From: Bursaphelenchus xylophilus | Lineage: Eukaryota > Nematoda > Chromadorea > Rhabditida > Aphelenchoididae | Length of the DNA: 64,000 nucleotides | Assembly (NCBI GenBank): GCA_904066235.2 | Contig: CAJFCV020000004.1 | Coordinates: 11,470,001-11,534,000 of the forward strand | Direction of reading: 5' to 3' | Part shown: piece by piece, positions 34,092-43,227 of the stretch | Numbering within the stretch: position 1 is the stretch's first letter | Layout of the letters: each line of letters starts with the position of its first letter | The notes under the pieces: model-generated | Databases searched by the model: none | Told to the model about the DNA's origin: nothing | The model's input: the letters and a program-made list of their open reading frames with translations, nothing else | Translations under genes and position numbers: made by a program

Positions 34092-37000
34092 CTAGTAGAA
34101 CTCGATATGAGTATCCTGACTCACGCCATACTTGGTCTTATGCGCTTCAAAGAGCGCTTCAAGCTTCTGTTTGTAGGTTTTGTGGAGTTCATCAATTTGC
34201 TCCCATGTGGGATGCTTCGTCTTTGTGACTGGTATGGGCTCTCCAACTGTAAAACAAAGGCTTTTAGAGGGCTTGGGGTTTCAGATTACGGTTAATATCA
34301 GTTTGTCGGGAAAGTATTGCGGATTCGTCGCGCCTTGGAATCGCCCATGATCGCTTTTTGACGATTAGCTTCGTCTGGAAATTTGATGCGGCGAGGCAAG
34401 AAATATCTCGCGAAAAGTCCACATTATTTTCCCGACAGACCGATAAGACGCCCCTTAGGGTCTTACTGAACGTAGTGTAATAGTCTGTCGGGAAAATAAT
34501 GAGCAATCTCGCTGAAGTAAAAAAAATTGGTTTCACCGCGGCACGATTCATTTTCTTGACGGCGATTCGATTTTCGATGCGACAGAGTGCTCATTGTTTT
34601 CCCGACAGCCTGATAGAGGAGAAAAAAATACAAACTTACAGACAACATTGATCTCGGTCCTCAGCGGTATTACACCGGGAACAAATGGGATGATATTGGT
34701 TCCGTACGCCATGACCGGACTAATTCCCGTCATGTATTTTACCTTTGTCTGGATCGCTCTTATTAACGAGCCTTTGGGATTGGGGACCTGGCGGTATGTG
34801 TCGTTCTCTCCGAACGCAAACACGGGCACCAAATGCGCACCCGTCACCAGGGCCGCCCGACAGAACCCTCTTCGCCGATTGATACACAACTTGTAGGTCT
34901 TGGGATGGCATTCCATGGCCTCGTCGGCTCCGCCAATAATAACCGTCACTCCATTGCCTCCGCCGGGTCGGGAAAGCACTCTGGTCAGGGGTTTGAAAGA
35001 GACCGGGATCACTCCGAAAGCATTCATGATATGCCGTCGAAGGGGGAATTTGAAATGCCAGGTGAGGGTGGTGACGTAGCGGGTGATCCCCGGGAACTTG
35101 TCACGGAACCCAGCACCGTCTGTGCACATTACAGCAACAGCCGAGACACCGACAATTCCGTGGGGATGCCAGCTGAAAGTGAATTTTAATTGAGTTGGTT
35201 GTTGTAGGGTTGCTTTCGATGTTGTGTTAGGAAATTTTATGAACCGTCTGTCGGGAAAACAATGAGCAAAATTTTACTGCGCCGATGACGCGCTGAAGTT
35301 AAAAGAAATCTGCGACAGAATTCATTTTCTCAACGGCGATGCGATTTTCCATGCGACTGAGTGTTCATTATTTTTCCGACAGACTGATAATATGTATTTT
35401 CATAAAGTGCATGGAAATTATTTTTCTTTTGCACAGTGAATTGTGAGCTTTTTTCCCACGCTAGTCGCTAACGTATATCGATATTTCGATGCAGTGCAAA
35501 ACCAAAAAAAAAGAAGATAACCCGTTTTTTTCACTTTCCCGACATGAAAACACTATTTAACATTCTCGCCAGCTCTTGCGCACGTCAATCTAGTGTAGCT
35601 GAGATTATTTTCTGACCAATATCAACGTAACGTTTGGTCATAAATAACATTTGGAGAAATATTTGAGACTGTTTTTGTATACAAATTGTCGATTACTGTA
35701 AGATCATTGAATTGCAAATTACAGAAGGTTAATAAAGGAATTGGGCAAAAATATTTCAGCATTATTTTTACCCTATATAGTCATCTTAAAATTAAAAACT
35801 CAAAATTGGTTTTTTACTAACATTGTACATATTTCCATGGCTGATCCAGTGACTCAGAAATCGTGTTTTAAAGTCTAATGTTTCAAGACATTCTTGGTAG
35901 TTTTTGAGACCATCTTAAACAAAAATGTCAGAAAACATTGATCTGTAAAATCTCTTCGTAAATTGACAGTGTCTGGACTAAACGTCCGAACTAGTCAGGA
36001 AGCGCGTCACATTGAGTAATTTTCTGTCGCATCAGATGATCCTAGTGGCCCCAAAACTTTGCAAAAACATGTTGTTTAGAGGTTAGAAACCGAACAGCGG
36101 AAGATTGTGTGAATTCCCTGATAAGAAGAGAATCAAAAAACAATTTTGCGCTCGAGAAATTAGGGGCGACGCCCACGCTTACCCAAACAAATAATTGTTC
36201 TTCGGCGACAACTCGGCGGTCTTCACAATCTTCAGCGGGAAATAGTCGGCAGTGTGGTCCCAAAACGGATGATTTCGCATCGCTTCCCATGGTGGATTCA
36301 TGCTAGCTTCAGAATCGACGCCAACGAACGCCCAGACAAGGTAGAGCAGGGCCAGCCACCAGAACGAAGTGTAGAGGATGAGATAGGTCAAGGTGATTGG
36401 AACAACGAGTGTGAAGAATCCGAAGATGAAGAGGAAAAAGCAGATCTGCGAGGTCTCCAAGGTCCTTTTGAAGATTGATTTTTGGAATAGGATGGCGGAC
36501 ATTGTTCGCTGAAATTGACAATATAGGCCTGTGAAAAAAATTCTAATATGACTTTTAACTACAGTATACTCTTTTATTTGTAAGTATACTGTGGAAGGTT
36601 TCGGTCTGTCGGGAAAATAACGTGGATTCGCCGCGCCTTGAAATCGTCCATCATTGGTCCCTAACCGTGGCTGGAGATTTGGTACGAAACTGCGATGAGG
36701 CAAGACATTTCTTACGAAAAATTCACACCATTTTCCCGACAGACTGATTTATACAAAAAACAAGTCGTTTTACGGCTGAAACAAATTAGCCAAAAAACGA
36801 AAAATTCTTTTTCAATGGTATCAAAAGTCAGTTCAATCAACCTCCATACAATAAAACCCTTTAATAACGAGTATTTTCCGGACCACCGTTGTACACAGCG
36901 TTTTCAAAAATTAGGCAAAACTCATGTCTACAGAACACTAGGAGGGTCAAAAAGTGTTGATATGGCAGCACGGAGCATTGTCGTGTGTGAAAAACTTGTC

Positions 37001-37326
37001 GCACCGCGACGAATAAAATTCACAGTTCACGGACAGTGCAAAAGGAATCATTTTGAAAAGGGTCATCAAAGAACGGTGCATTTTTCATTCACACTGTGCT
37101 TATTGTCGCGCAAAGACACTTGTCTACCGCAAAAAATGTATAATACATGTCAAGACTTTTTTGGCCCGCCTAGTATACTACTGTAGACATGTGTTTAATC
37201 AAATTTTGTAAATCAATCAAGTTCTCATCGTTAACTTACCGTGATCTTGCGAAAAACATCCGCGACTCTCGACTCAACGTCGAACATTGCTAACTTCTCC
37301 TCCACTAGTTCCTTTGTCACCCACAT
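34092..37326 (-). CDS. DGAT2/MOGAT-family acyl-CoA acyltransferase
   Basis: Core exons on the minus strand splice in phase: 36502-36183, 35172-34640 and 34246-34092 (335 aa from the ATG at 36502). Two N-terminal membrane helices (FFLFIFGFFTLVVPITLTYL, FWWLALLYLVWAFV) are followed by the catalytic YLFG-WHPHG box, split by an intron. Then come TDGAGFRDKFPGI, NAFGVIPVS, GGADEAMECHP, RRGFCRAAL and the C-terminal PTWEQIDELH with HKTKYGV. These mark the ER enzyme family that acylates mono- or diacylglycerol. The exact acceptor is not predictable. An extra upstream exon, 37326-37240 (MWVTKELVEEKLAMFDVESR...), has an ATG, a GTAAGT donor and matching phase, and would add 29 aa plus two codons; its membership is uncertain. 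All three introns carry CAGTCTGTCGGG MITEs. Confidence 0.88.
34298..34614. repeat. Composite MITE: TGGAT unit, spacer, AGCAC unit
   Basis: Unit 1 is 34298-34444 (CAGTTTGTCGGGAAAGTATT ... TTTTCCCGACAGACCGATA) and unit 2 is 34481-34614 (TAGTCTGTCGGGAAAATAAT ... TTTTCCCGACAGCCTGATA). The spacer ACGCCCCTTAGGGTCTTACT then GAACGTAGTG recurs next to other units. It lies in the last intron of the acyltransferase. Unit 2 ends about 20 bp from the donor of the preceding exon. Confidence 0.75.
35244..35388. repeat. CAGTCTGTCGGG MITE, AGCAC subfamily
   Basis: CCGTCTGTCGGGAAAACAAT at left, ATTATTTTTCCGACAGACTG at right, in the acyltransferase intron before the HPHG exon. Confidence 0.8.
36602..36748. repeat. 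CAGTCTGTCGGG MITE, TGGAT subfamily
   Basis: CGGTCTGTCGGGAAAATAAC, GTGGATTCGCCGCGCCTTG, and right end CATTTTCCCGACAGACTGAT. Just upstream of the second acyltransferase exon. Confidence 0.8.
36936..37175. repeat. CTAG-ended palindromic MITE, ACTAGTC-like
   Basis: ACACTAGGAGGGTCAAAAAG at the left pairs with TTTTTTGGCCCGCCTAGT at the right. The interior has the CACAGTTCACGGACAGTGCA style shared with the ACTAGTC family. Confidence 0.5.
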
Positions 37327-37757
37327 TTGGCGTAGGCAGTCAGGCAACAATGCGTGTTCGTCCGGTCACTAATTCCTTTTAAGTCTCCAAAAACTTTCAC
37401 AACAACAGGCCCCGTATCAGCGATCAAAAAAACGTCAAAACAAAAAATTAGCAGCCCTTCTTCGGAAATTTCTCGAACACAACGACTCGTCGATAAAAAG
37501 CCGCAAGGTGGTGTTTGCCCGCTTAATTCGGAGAGCGCTGATAAGAATAGAAATTGTCGAATATTTTAGGAAGGTTCGGGATGTTTTGATCTTTACTATA
37601 GGTCGTTTTGGAAGTACATAGTGATTGACATTGGGCCGCCGGAAGTAACGTGACTTGAGCCGGTGTTTTGAATGATTTAGGAGTAAACAAGCCTTGGATA
37701 GGTAATTGTGGAAATGATACAATGCAGCGGGCCCTTGGATCGCTCGAGACAACAAAA

Positions 37758-37913
37758 TCAGTCTGTCAGGAAAATAATGAACACTTTGTCGCATCGAAAA
37801 TCGCATCACCGCCAAGAAAATGAACTGTGTCACGGCAAAATCAAATTTCTTTTCACTTCAGCGACGTGCTTGGCGCAGCGACATTGTGCTCATTATTTTC
37901 CCGACAGACTCAT
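37758..37913. repeat. CAGTCTGTCGGG MITE, AGCAC subfamily, well preserved
   Basis: TCAGTCTGTCAGGAAAATAA, interior TCGCATCGAAAATCGCATCA, right end ATTATTTTCCCGACAGACTC. Confidence 0.8.
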
Positions 37914-38164
37914 ACAACAAATATTATTTTTTAATTTTCCACCCTTAGGGTTAGTTGTACAAAGTTTCTTCAGTTTGGTGCATCACGGAAATCGACAAAG
38001 ACCTGTGTATTTTGAGCGCCATTAAGTTTTATATGTTTCTAAAATTGATGTGCTTCCTTTGAGAGTAAGCAACTTTACAGGGTAGAAAATACAAGGTCAT
38101 TTATAAATATAATAATAGTCTTCCCATGGCTAGAAGCGTCGTTATTAATCACCGGCAAAATGCA

Positions 38165-38870
38165 AACCGGCCTGAAATTCTTGAAATTCTCAGTAGTAGC
38201 TAACCTAAAAGCAATGCTGCTGATTGCAGAGAATTTTTAAAACGTTTTGCACCAAAGGCTCTATTAATCCATGAAACTTCTTCTTTGGTAGTTTGATGCA
38301 TTGTTCTGCTGATAAAATCAATGTTGCTTCTTGGAAGTTGCTATTTCATCTGAGGACATTGTTGTTGTTTTTTGGACATGAAATACTTTTAGAGATAACT
38401 TCTAGCGGAAAATCAGTCGACCGCTGGGCCTTGGCTACTCGAAAAATCAACGGATTACCAGAACAATTAAATTTCACAACTATATACTTCATTCGGAGAC
38501 CATATTCATTGACAGCCTTTACTGTACGAACTTTAGTTGTGCATTGGTTTTACGGTACTTCTTGGCGATTTTACGACCCTTTCCCAACCGAACAATCTCA
38601 TTTCTCCCCGGGACAAAGAACGGAGTTTCTGCTACAGGTTATCTTTAATTATTTCACGTCCAAAAACAACAACATCGTTTTCGGACCAAAGAGAAACTTC
38701 CGCAACATTGGCTTCGAAATCAGTGGAATAATGCATCAAATTACCACAGAAGATTTTTGATTTCTCATGGATTAATAATGCCGTTGGTGCAAAGCGGGGT
38801 AAAAATTTTCTGCAAAAAGCAGCAGCTCTGTTCGTTGGCTGCTGCTGAGAATTTGGAGAAAATTTAGATC
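38165..38870 (+). mobile_element. TIR element enclosing a 154-codon ORF
   Basis: The left arm (about 38165-38278: AAATTCTCAGTAGTAGC, ATTGCAGAGAATTTTTAAAA, TTTGCACCAAAGGCTC, TATTAATCCATGA) is inverted at the right (38760-38870: TCATGGATTAATA, GGTGCAAAGC, TTTTCTGCAAAAAGCAGC, GCTGCTGAGAATTTGG). Between them a single ATG frame, 38296-38760, fills the interior and encodes 154 aa, ending in QITTEDF. Text such as VDRWALATRKINGLPEQLNF does not match a transposase I know. It may be an unusual non-autonomous element with captured gene sequence. Confidence 0.5.
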
Positions 38871-39506
38871 GGATAGCGATTTAACGAACCTTCTAGCCAT
38901 GGGCAGATTTATTGATGTCGCCAATGCACGACGGATGTGCAAAATTGAAAGAAAATCTGAGCGCCGGAAAGGTGTTTGTTGTCTTTATGTCTTCACCGGG
39001 GATGAAGAAAGGAAAAATTATAGGGCACATCAATTCAGCGTAGTTGAACTTATTACCTGGTCAAAATTTAATCGCTGGGGCGTTTCGTCACAGAAGGGAT
39101 TTTGCAAACGACCTTTGGATGTTTTTTCTTGGCTGGCCAGAGCAAGGACTTGCTTTGTGCTCGCAAATCAGCGTGCTAAATGTTTTTAGCTTTTTAGGAT
39201 CTATTTTTGTCCTCCAAAAGTTCTTCCGAAAGGGATTTTGATACCTAAAATCGTAGTCTTCCTGTAGTAACGCCGGCGTCCCAATTTTGGCCGTTTTTCT
39301 TGCCAATTTTCTTACAAGGAAAGTACTTTTATGGGGGCTCCTACTTTTTGACGGGACATATCTCAAAAAATCAGAAAAAATGTGCTGATCAAGGATATAT
39401 AAATCCTAGCTGCCCATTTTGGGTTTTTTGGCATGTTTTGGCCGTCGAAAGTTTTGAAATTCGCAAGAGGAAAGAATAAAAGACGATTTGAAAGGTAGGG
39501 AAACCA

Positions 39507-39580
39507 ATGAGTGAGTGGCGCAGTTGGTTGCGCAGAAGACTGGGGTTTGTGCGGAGGGGGGTTCGAGTTCCCTTTTGTGA
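39507..39580 (+). pseudogene. tRNA-like sequence in left TIR
   Basis: GAGTGGCGCAGTTGGTTGCG gives a good A-box/D-arm and GGGGGGTTCGAGTTCCC a good B-box with T-stem pairing. The anticodon region reads AAGACTGGGGTTTGT. It differs in type from the tRNA-like sequence in the 26977-29990 element. Confidence 0.5.
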
Positions 39581-39746
39581 TTTTTTTTTTATTTTTTGTA
39601 TTTTTGCTGTAAAATACAAGTAAGGATGTTCAAAGATAATTTAAGAGGCTTTTCGAAATAAAAAATGTTTTTTCTGGCTGTTCAGTTCATCTCCTACGGA
39701 GATTTAAGCCGAAGCAGTAAACTGACAATATCGGTCAACCATCTTC

Positions 39747-40567
39747 TCACCTTTCAAGGGTTCGGTTAGAGTGCATCTCCTTGTATATTGGGGTCTGGTC
39801 GCAATTTAGCACACAATCGAATGGAAATTTTTGCATTTCGGCCTTGACTTCATTCACAAACTTTTTTTTTCCTCGGCCGTGAGGGCATTTTTGCGTTTTT
39901 TGGAGGCGACCCATCGGGTCACTTGTCTTGAACATATTTTTGTTTGTTTTTTTAAGTTTTGAATAAAATTATGACTAGCTTTAAAATTTTTTAATCCCAG
40001 ATCATTAGCTATTTGAAGTGCTTCACTGCGGATCCAGGAATCATGTAGGATCTTTTTTGAGTTAATTTGGTCCAAAACACGTTTTTTGAGGGAAAATCCG
40101 AGGGTTCGAAAATTGGACCTCAGTCTACCTTTTAACCCCCCAGTTTGTTCAAATTCTCGAAGTTTGTCCAACTCTTTCTTTTTTTTTATATAGCGAAAAT
40201 GATGGTTTACCAATTTTAACGGGCGACAACGTTGTGTCTTTGAACCTCGGTAAAAGTTTAAAGCTTTACTTGCCTGTTCCAATGATGCGATGCCTCCGTC
40301 ACTGAGTTGAACTTGATCTTCTGGTGGCAAGCAATCAGGTTCGTCTTCTTCCAAGTCTTCATAATCCGGATCACTGTCATAGTTGTCAGTTTCAACTTCG
40401 GCCTCTTCATTCTCCTCTTCTAACGTCATCCCATTCTTACATTGTTCAATACAATACGCAAACCGATCCGCCATCTTCTGTTCTTCTCTGGTAGCGGCTT
40501 TAGCATCCCCAACACCATATTTGTCCAACAATATGGACACAACATTTTGCGGCGAAAATTCGGACAT
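39747..40567 (-). pseudogene. Pogo/Tigger-type transposase, frameshifted and truncated
   Basis: From the ATG at 40567 (MSEFSPQNVVSILLDKYGVG) the first frame runs 237 codons to 39854. It has an acidic middle region (EDLEEDEPDCLPPEDQ) and then a CENP-B/Tc5-type helix-turn-helix region (SEALQIANDLGLKNFKASHN, then CSRQVTRWVASKKRKN). A run of nine A at about 39866-39874 shifts the frame. In the next frame VNEVKAEMQKFPFDCVLNCD leads to QTPIYKEMHSNRTLE, which looks like the first acidic motif of a DDE domain. The rest of the DDE domain is absent. A GTGAGA that could be a donor follows at about 39752. The size and missing catalytic half say the protein is inactive as it stands. Confidence 0.75.
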
Positions 40568-40756
40568 TTTATGACTGCACGTCACAGGGAAATGAGTGTT
40601 TCTTGACACCCTTCCGTGATTTTTTGGCTTCGTTTATGTTTTTAAGTCGCGTTTTTGACTTCTAATTAATAGCCAACGGGAAATGAAAAGCCTCAATCAA
40701 TGTTTTCTAACTTTATTTTGTATTTTTCAGCAAAAATACAAAAAATAAAAAAAAAT

Positions 40757-40830
40757 CACAAAAGGGAACTCGAACCCCCCTCCGCACAAACCCCAGCCTT
40801 CTGCGCAACCAACTGCGCCACTCACTCATT
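40757..40830 (-). pseudogene. tRNA-like sequence in right TIR
   Basis: This is the inverted partner of the 39507 copy, nearly identical (AAGGCTGGGGTTTGT here). The minus strand reads GAGTGGCGCAGTTGGTTGCG, then GGGGGGTTCGAGTTCCC. Confidence 0.5.
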
Positions 40831-41304
40831 GGTTTCCCTGCCTTTCAAATCGTCTTTTATTCTTTCCTCTTGCGAATTTCAAAACTTTCGACGGCCAAAA
40901 CATGCCAAAAAACCCAAAATGGGCAGCTAGGATTTATATATCCTTGATCAGCACATTTTTTCTGATTTTTTGAGGTATGTCCCGTCAAAAAGTAGGAGCC
41001 CCCATAAAAGTACTTTCCTTGTTAGAAAAAGACACCCGCTCATACCAACAAAAGCCGTAACACTCAAACATTATTATGAACTTCACGGGCTCCACGCGAT
41101 TCCGGAGTCCGTTGGGTTCCTCTAAGGTATCAAAGGGGCAACCCCTTTTGATCTCTCTCCCAATGCCGACTCCCAATGTCTACGTTGATATATTTATTGA
41201 TGGCCGTTTCGTACAATACAATGCTAGAAAAGAATAAGCCTACGTCCTTGCCCAGTAGGCTGCGCGTTGCCGTTGCGGGACCAAATATGGGTCTGGGCGC
41301 GGTT

Positions 41305-42605
41305 CTACTCATTCCTGCCGTATGGGTTCCATAGCACACCTTGATTTCCACCTATGACCAAACTTCCATCCCACTTGCCAATTGGAGTGCCACGCGGAGG
41401 GTAGTTTCGAAACTCCGACGGACTTCCGAGTCGACTCCGGCTTGATTTCCACCTTTGACCGAAGTTCGGCCGAACGCTTTCATCCGAATTGCACCGGAAG
41501 GCACTGAAAAAAGTATGGCAAAAATTATTATAATCAAAATATTACCCGCTAAAAACTCACTCATATACCAATCAAACAGATACTCCTAGCGTACAAAAAA
41601 CGAGTATCAATCAAGACAACGAAAACTTACCAAAACGCCCGTTCCACCTTGAAGCGACCATACCAGCCAACAGTCAGCAGATTGGCAAAGTCCCATGCGC
41701 TCTTCGAAGCACCAGTCCGCCATTCAAAAGGTCGGCTTGCTCTCGTCGACCTTGATTGTTCCAGAACGGCTGCCGGACGACCGAGCGTGATTTCCACCTT
41801 TGACCCTGGTTCAATTAAACGCCTGGCCAGCTTTGTTGGGCCCTAAATGAATGAATGATTAATAATAATCAAGATAAAAAAACTGGAGCCGCAGACAATT
41901 CATTTCCGCGGCAGGGGAAATGAATCAATGCGACAGAATACCAATACTATCATATTTTCCTGATAGGTTTTTTGTTGCCTACTTTCACCCCGGTCTAGTC
42001 TATCCTAATGTTGGCAAAGTCCATTCAATACTAGTCTTTTTGGAAAGTCACTGGATTGATTACGGCGACATGCACTGTGCAAAAAAGTCAGGATGGAAGC
42101 GACAGCCGAAAAAAAGCCAATTCCACAGAACAAAAAGCAAGAAATTGCACAGCGCAAAGTGAGCTTCTTTTTTCACAGTGCATGTCGCCGAAATCATTCC
42201 AGCGACTTTCCGAAAAGACTAGTGTTGAATGGGCTGCTAAAACAATTCACAAAAAGGAGGGCTCTACGTATTTTATAATACACAAAAACAGACTCGTATT
42301 TTGCCTTGCATACAAGAAGGGCAAAGCAGCCCCAAAGTTACGCAAGCCTCAAAACTAAATCAAAATTTTTGCCAAATTAAGCCGGCTTAAAACTAAAACT
42401 AACCTTCAAAAAAATCTCCCCCGCACTTACCAAGCAACAATGGGCCACCTTTTGATAAGGCCTTTTCCCAGCCTTCTTCAGATGAACCACCGATCTTCCC
42501 GCGATGAGCAAGTTCAAGATGCTCGGCCGGCGAAGGGAACAATCCGACCGTCCATGGGGTCTGCGGACACGCCGACTGAGCAAGAAATGGGAATTTTGGC
42601 TCCAT
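41305..42605 (-). CDS. Predicted three-exon gene, unknown function
   Basis: I do not recognise this protein. Exons 42605-42431, 41805-41631 and 41503-41305 join in phase (1 then 2) to give 182 aa. The first exon starts with ATG (MEPKFPFLAQSACPQTPW). The middle exon encodes EITLGRPAAVLEQSRS and then FANLLTVGWYGRFKVERAF. The last is Arg/Ser/Gly-rich, ending GVLWNPYGRNE. The introns have proper GTAAGT donors and CAG acceptors. No signal peptide or membrane segment is clear. A 17-base text (GATTTCCACCTTTGACC on the plus strand) recurs in exons 2 and 3 in different frames, which weakens the case. It could be a different splice form or a non-coding locus. Confidence 0.35.
42030..42223. repeat. ACTAGTC palindromic MITE, full copy
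   Basis: ACTAGTCTTTTTGGAAAGTC at left and GACTTTCCGAAAAGACTAGT at right. The interior has GACATGCACTGTGCAAAAAA and its complement TTTTTTCACAGTGCATGTC. It lies in an intron of the unknown minus-strand gene. Confidence 0.75.
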
Positions 42606-42798
42606 GAAAGGTTGGGGTTGAACTTATGCAAATTTGTTTTGGGGAAAAGTTTTGGGTTTTTTATGGGAAAACTTATTCAAATTTTTTGAAAAAAAAAATT
42701 TTATGATTTTTTTATTTTTTATTTTTTTTTTCAATTTTTGAAAGGAAATTTTATTATGCCGCAATCAAATCCAGGCCTAAACTTGGACTTACACTTTC

Positions 42799-42954
42799 AT
42801 CAGTCTGTCGGAAAAAAAACGGCGGATTGTCGCAGCGAAATGTCTCGCCTCACCGCTGTCGCGCACCAAATCCCAAGCCGCGGCTTCCAGTCGCACAGCG
42901 ATGATTGGCGATTTCGAGGCGCGACGATCCGCCGTTTTTTTCCCGACAGACATA
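42799..42954. repeat. CAGTCTGTCGGG MITE, TGGAT subfamily variant
   Basis: TCAGTCTGTCGGAAAAAAAA with GGCGGATTGTCGCAGCG, right end TTTTTTTCCCGACAGACATA. A long palindrome. Confidence 0.75.
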
Positions 42955-43227
42955 CTTAGGACTTTTAAAACCCCGAATTTGTACTTGAGCTTGAATTTTT
43001 TTTGTTTTTTGGAACCTAAGTCGACTTTTTGCTTTAGCTGCGCCCGAGGCCCTCAAGTACAAAGGCTCAGCCGAACGTTTCTCCACTGCCAGTCGAAAAA
43101 TCTCAACCTTTAACGCCCCGTTTAGATGAAGCTCCATTTTGTTGTGTTGTTTGCACAGACGCCATAAATTACGCAATGTGACAACCGACGTTCTTGAGTT
43201 TGTTTTATTGAGACTTTCCCGCCGGCA

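Larger units (their letters stand above)
39315..41021. mobile_element. Tc5-like element with Pogo-type transposase remnant and tRNA-like TIRs (1.7 kb)
   Basis: It begins CAAGGAAAGTACTTTTATGG and ends AAAAGTACTTTCCTTG, flanked on both sides by TTA (39312-39314 and 41022-41024), a TNA target duplication. Terminal repeats of about 290 bp contain GGGACATATCTCAAAAAATC and a tRNA-like sequence each. The unique interior, about 39620-40700, carries a broken transposase on the minus strand. The same ends occur in the small element at 57875-58445. Confidence 0.88.

Noticed and set aside
38899..39241. Overlapping ORFs just before the Tc5-like element
   Set aside because: They include the degraded CGCTCAGATTTT-type text (GAAAATCTGAGCGCCGG) and have no gene features.
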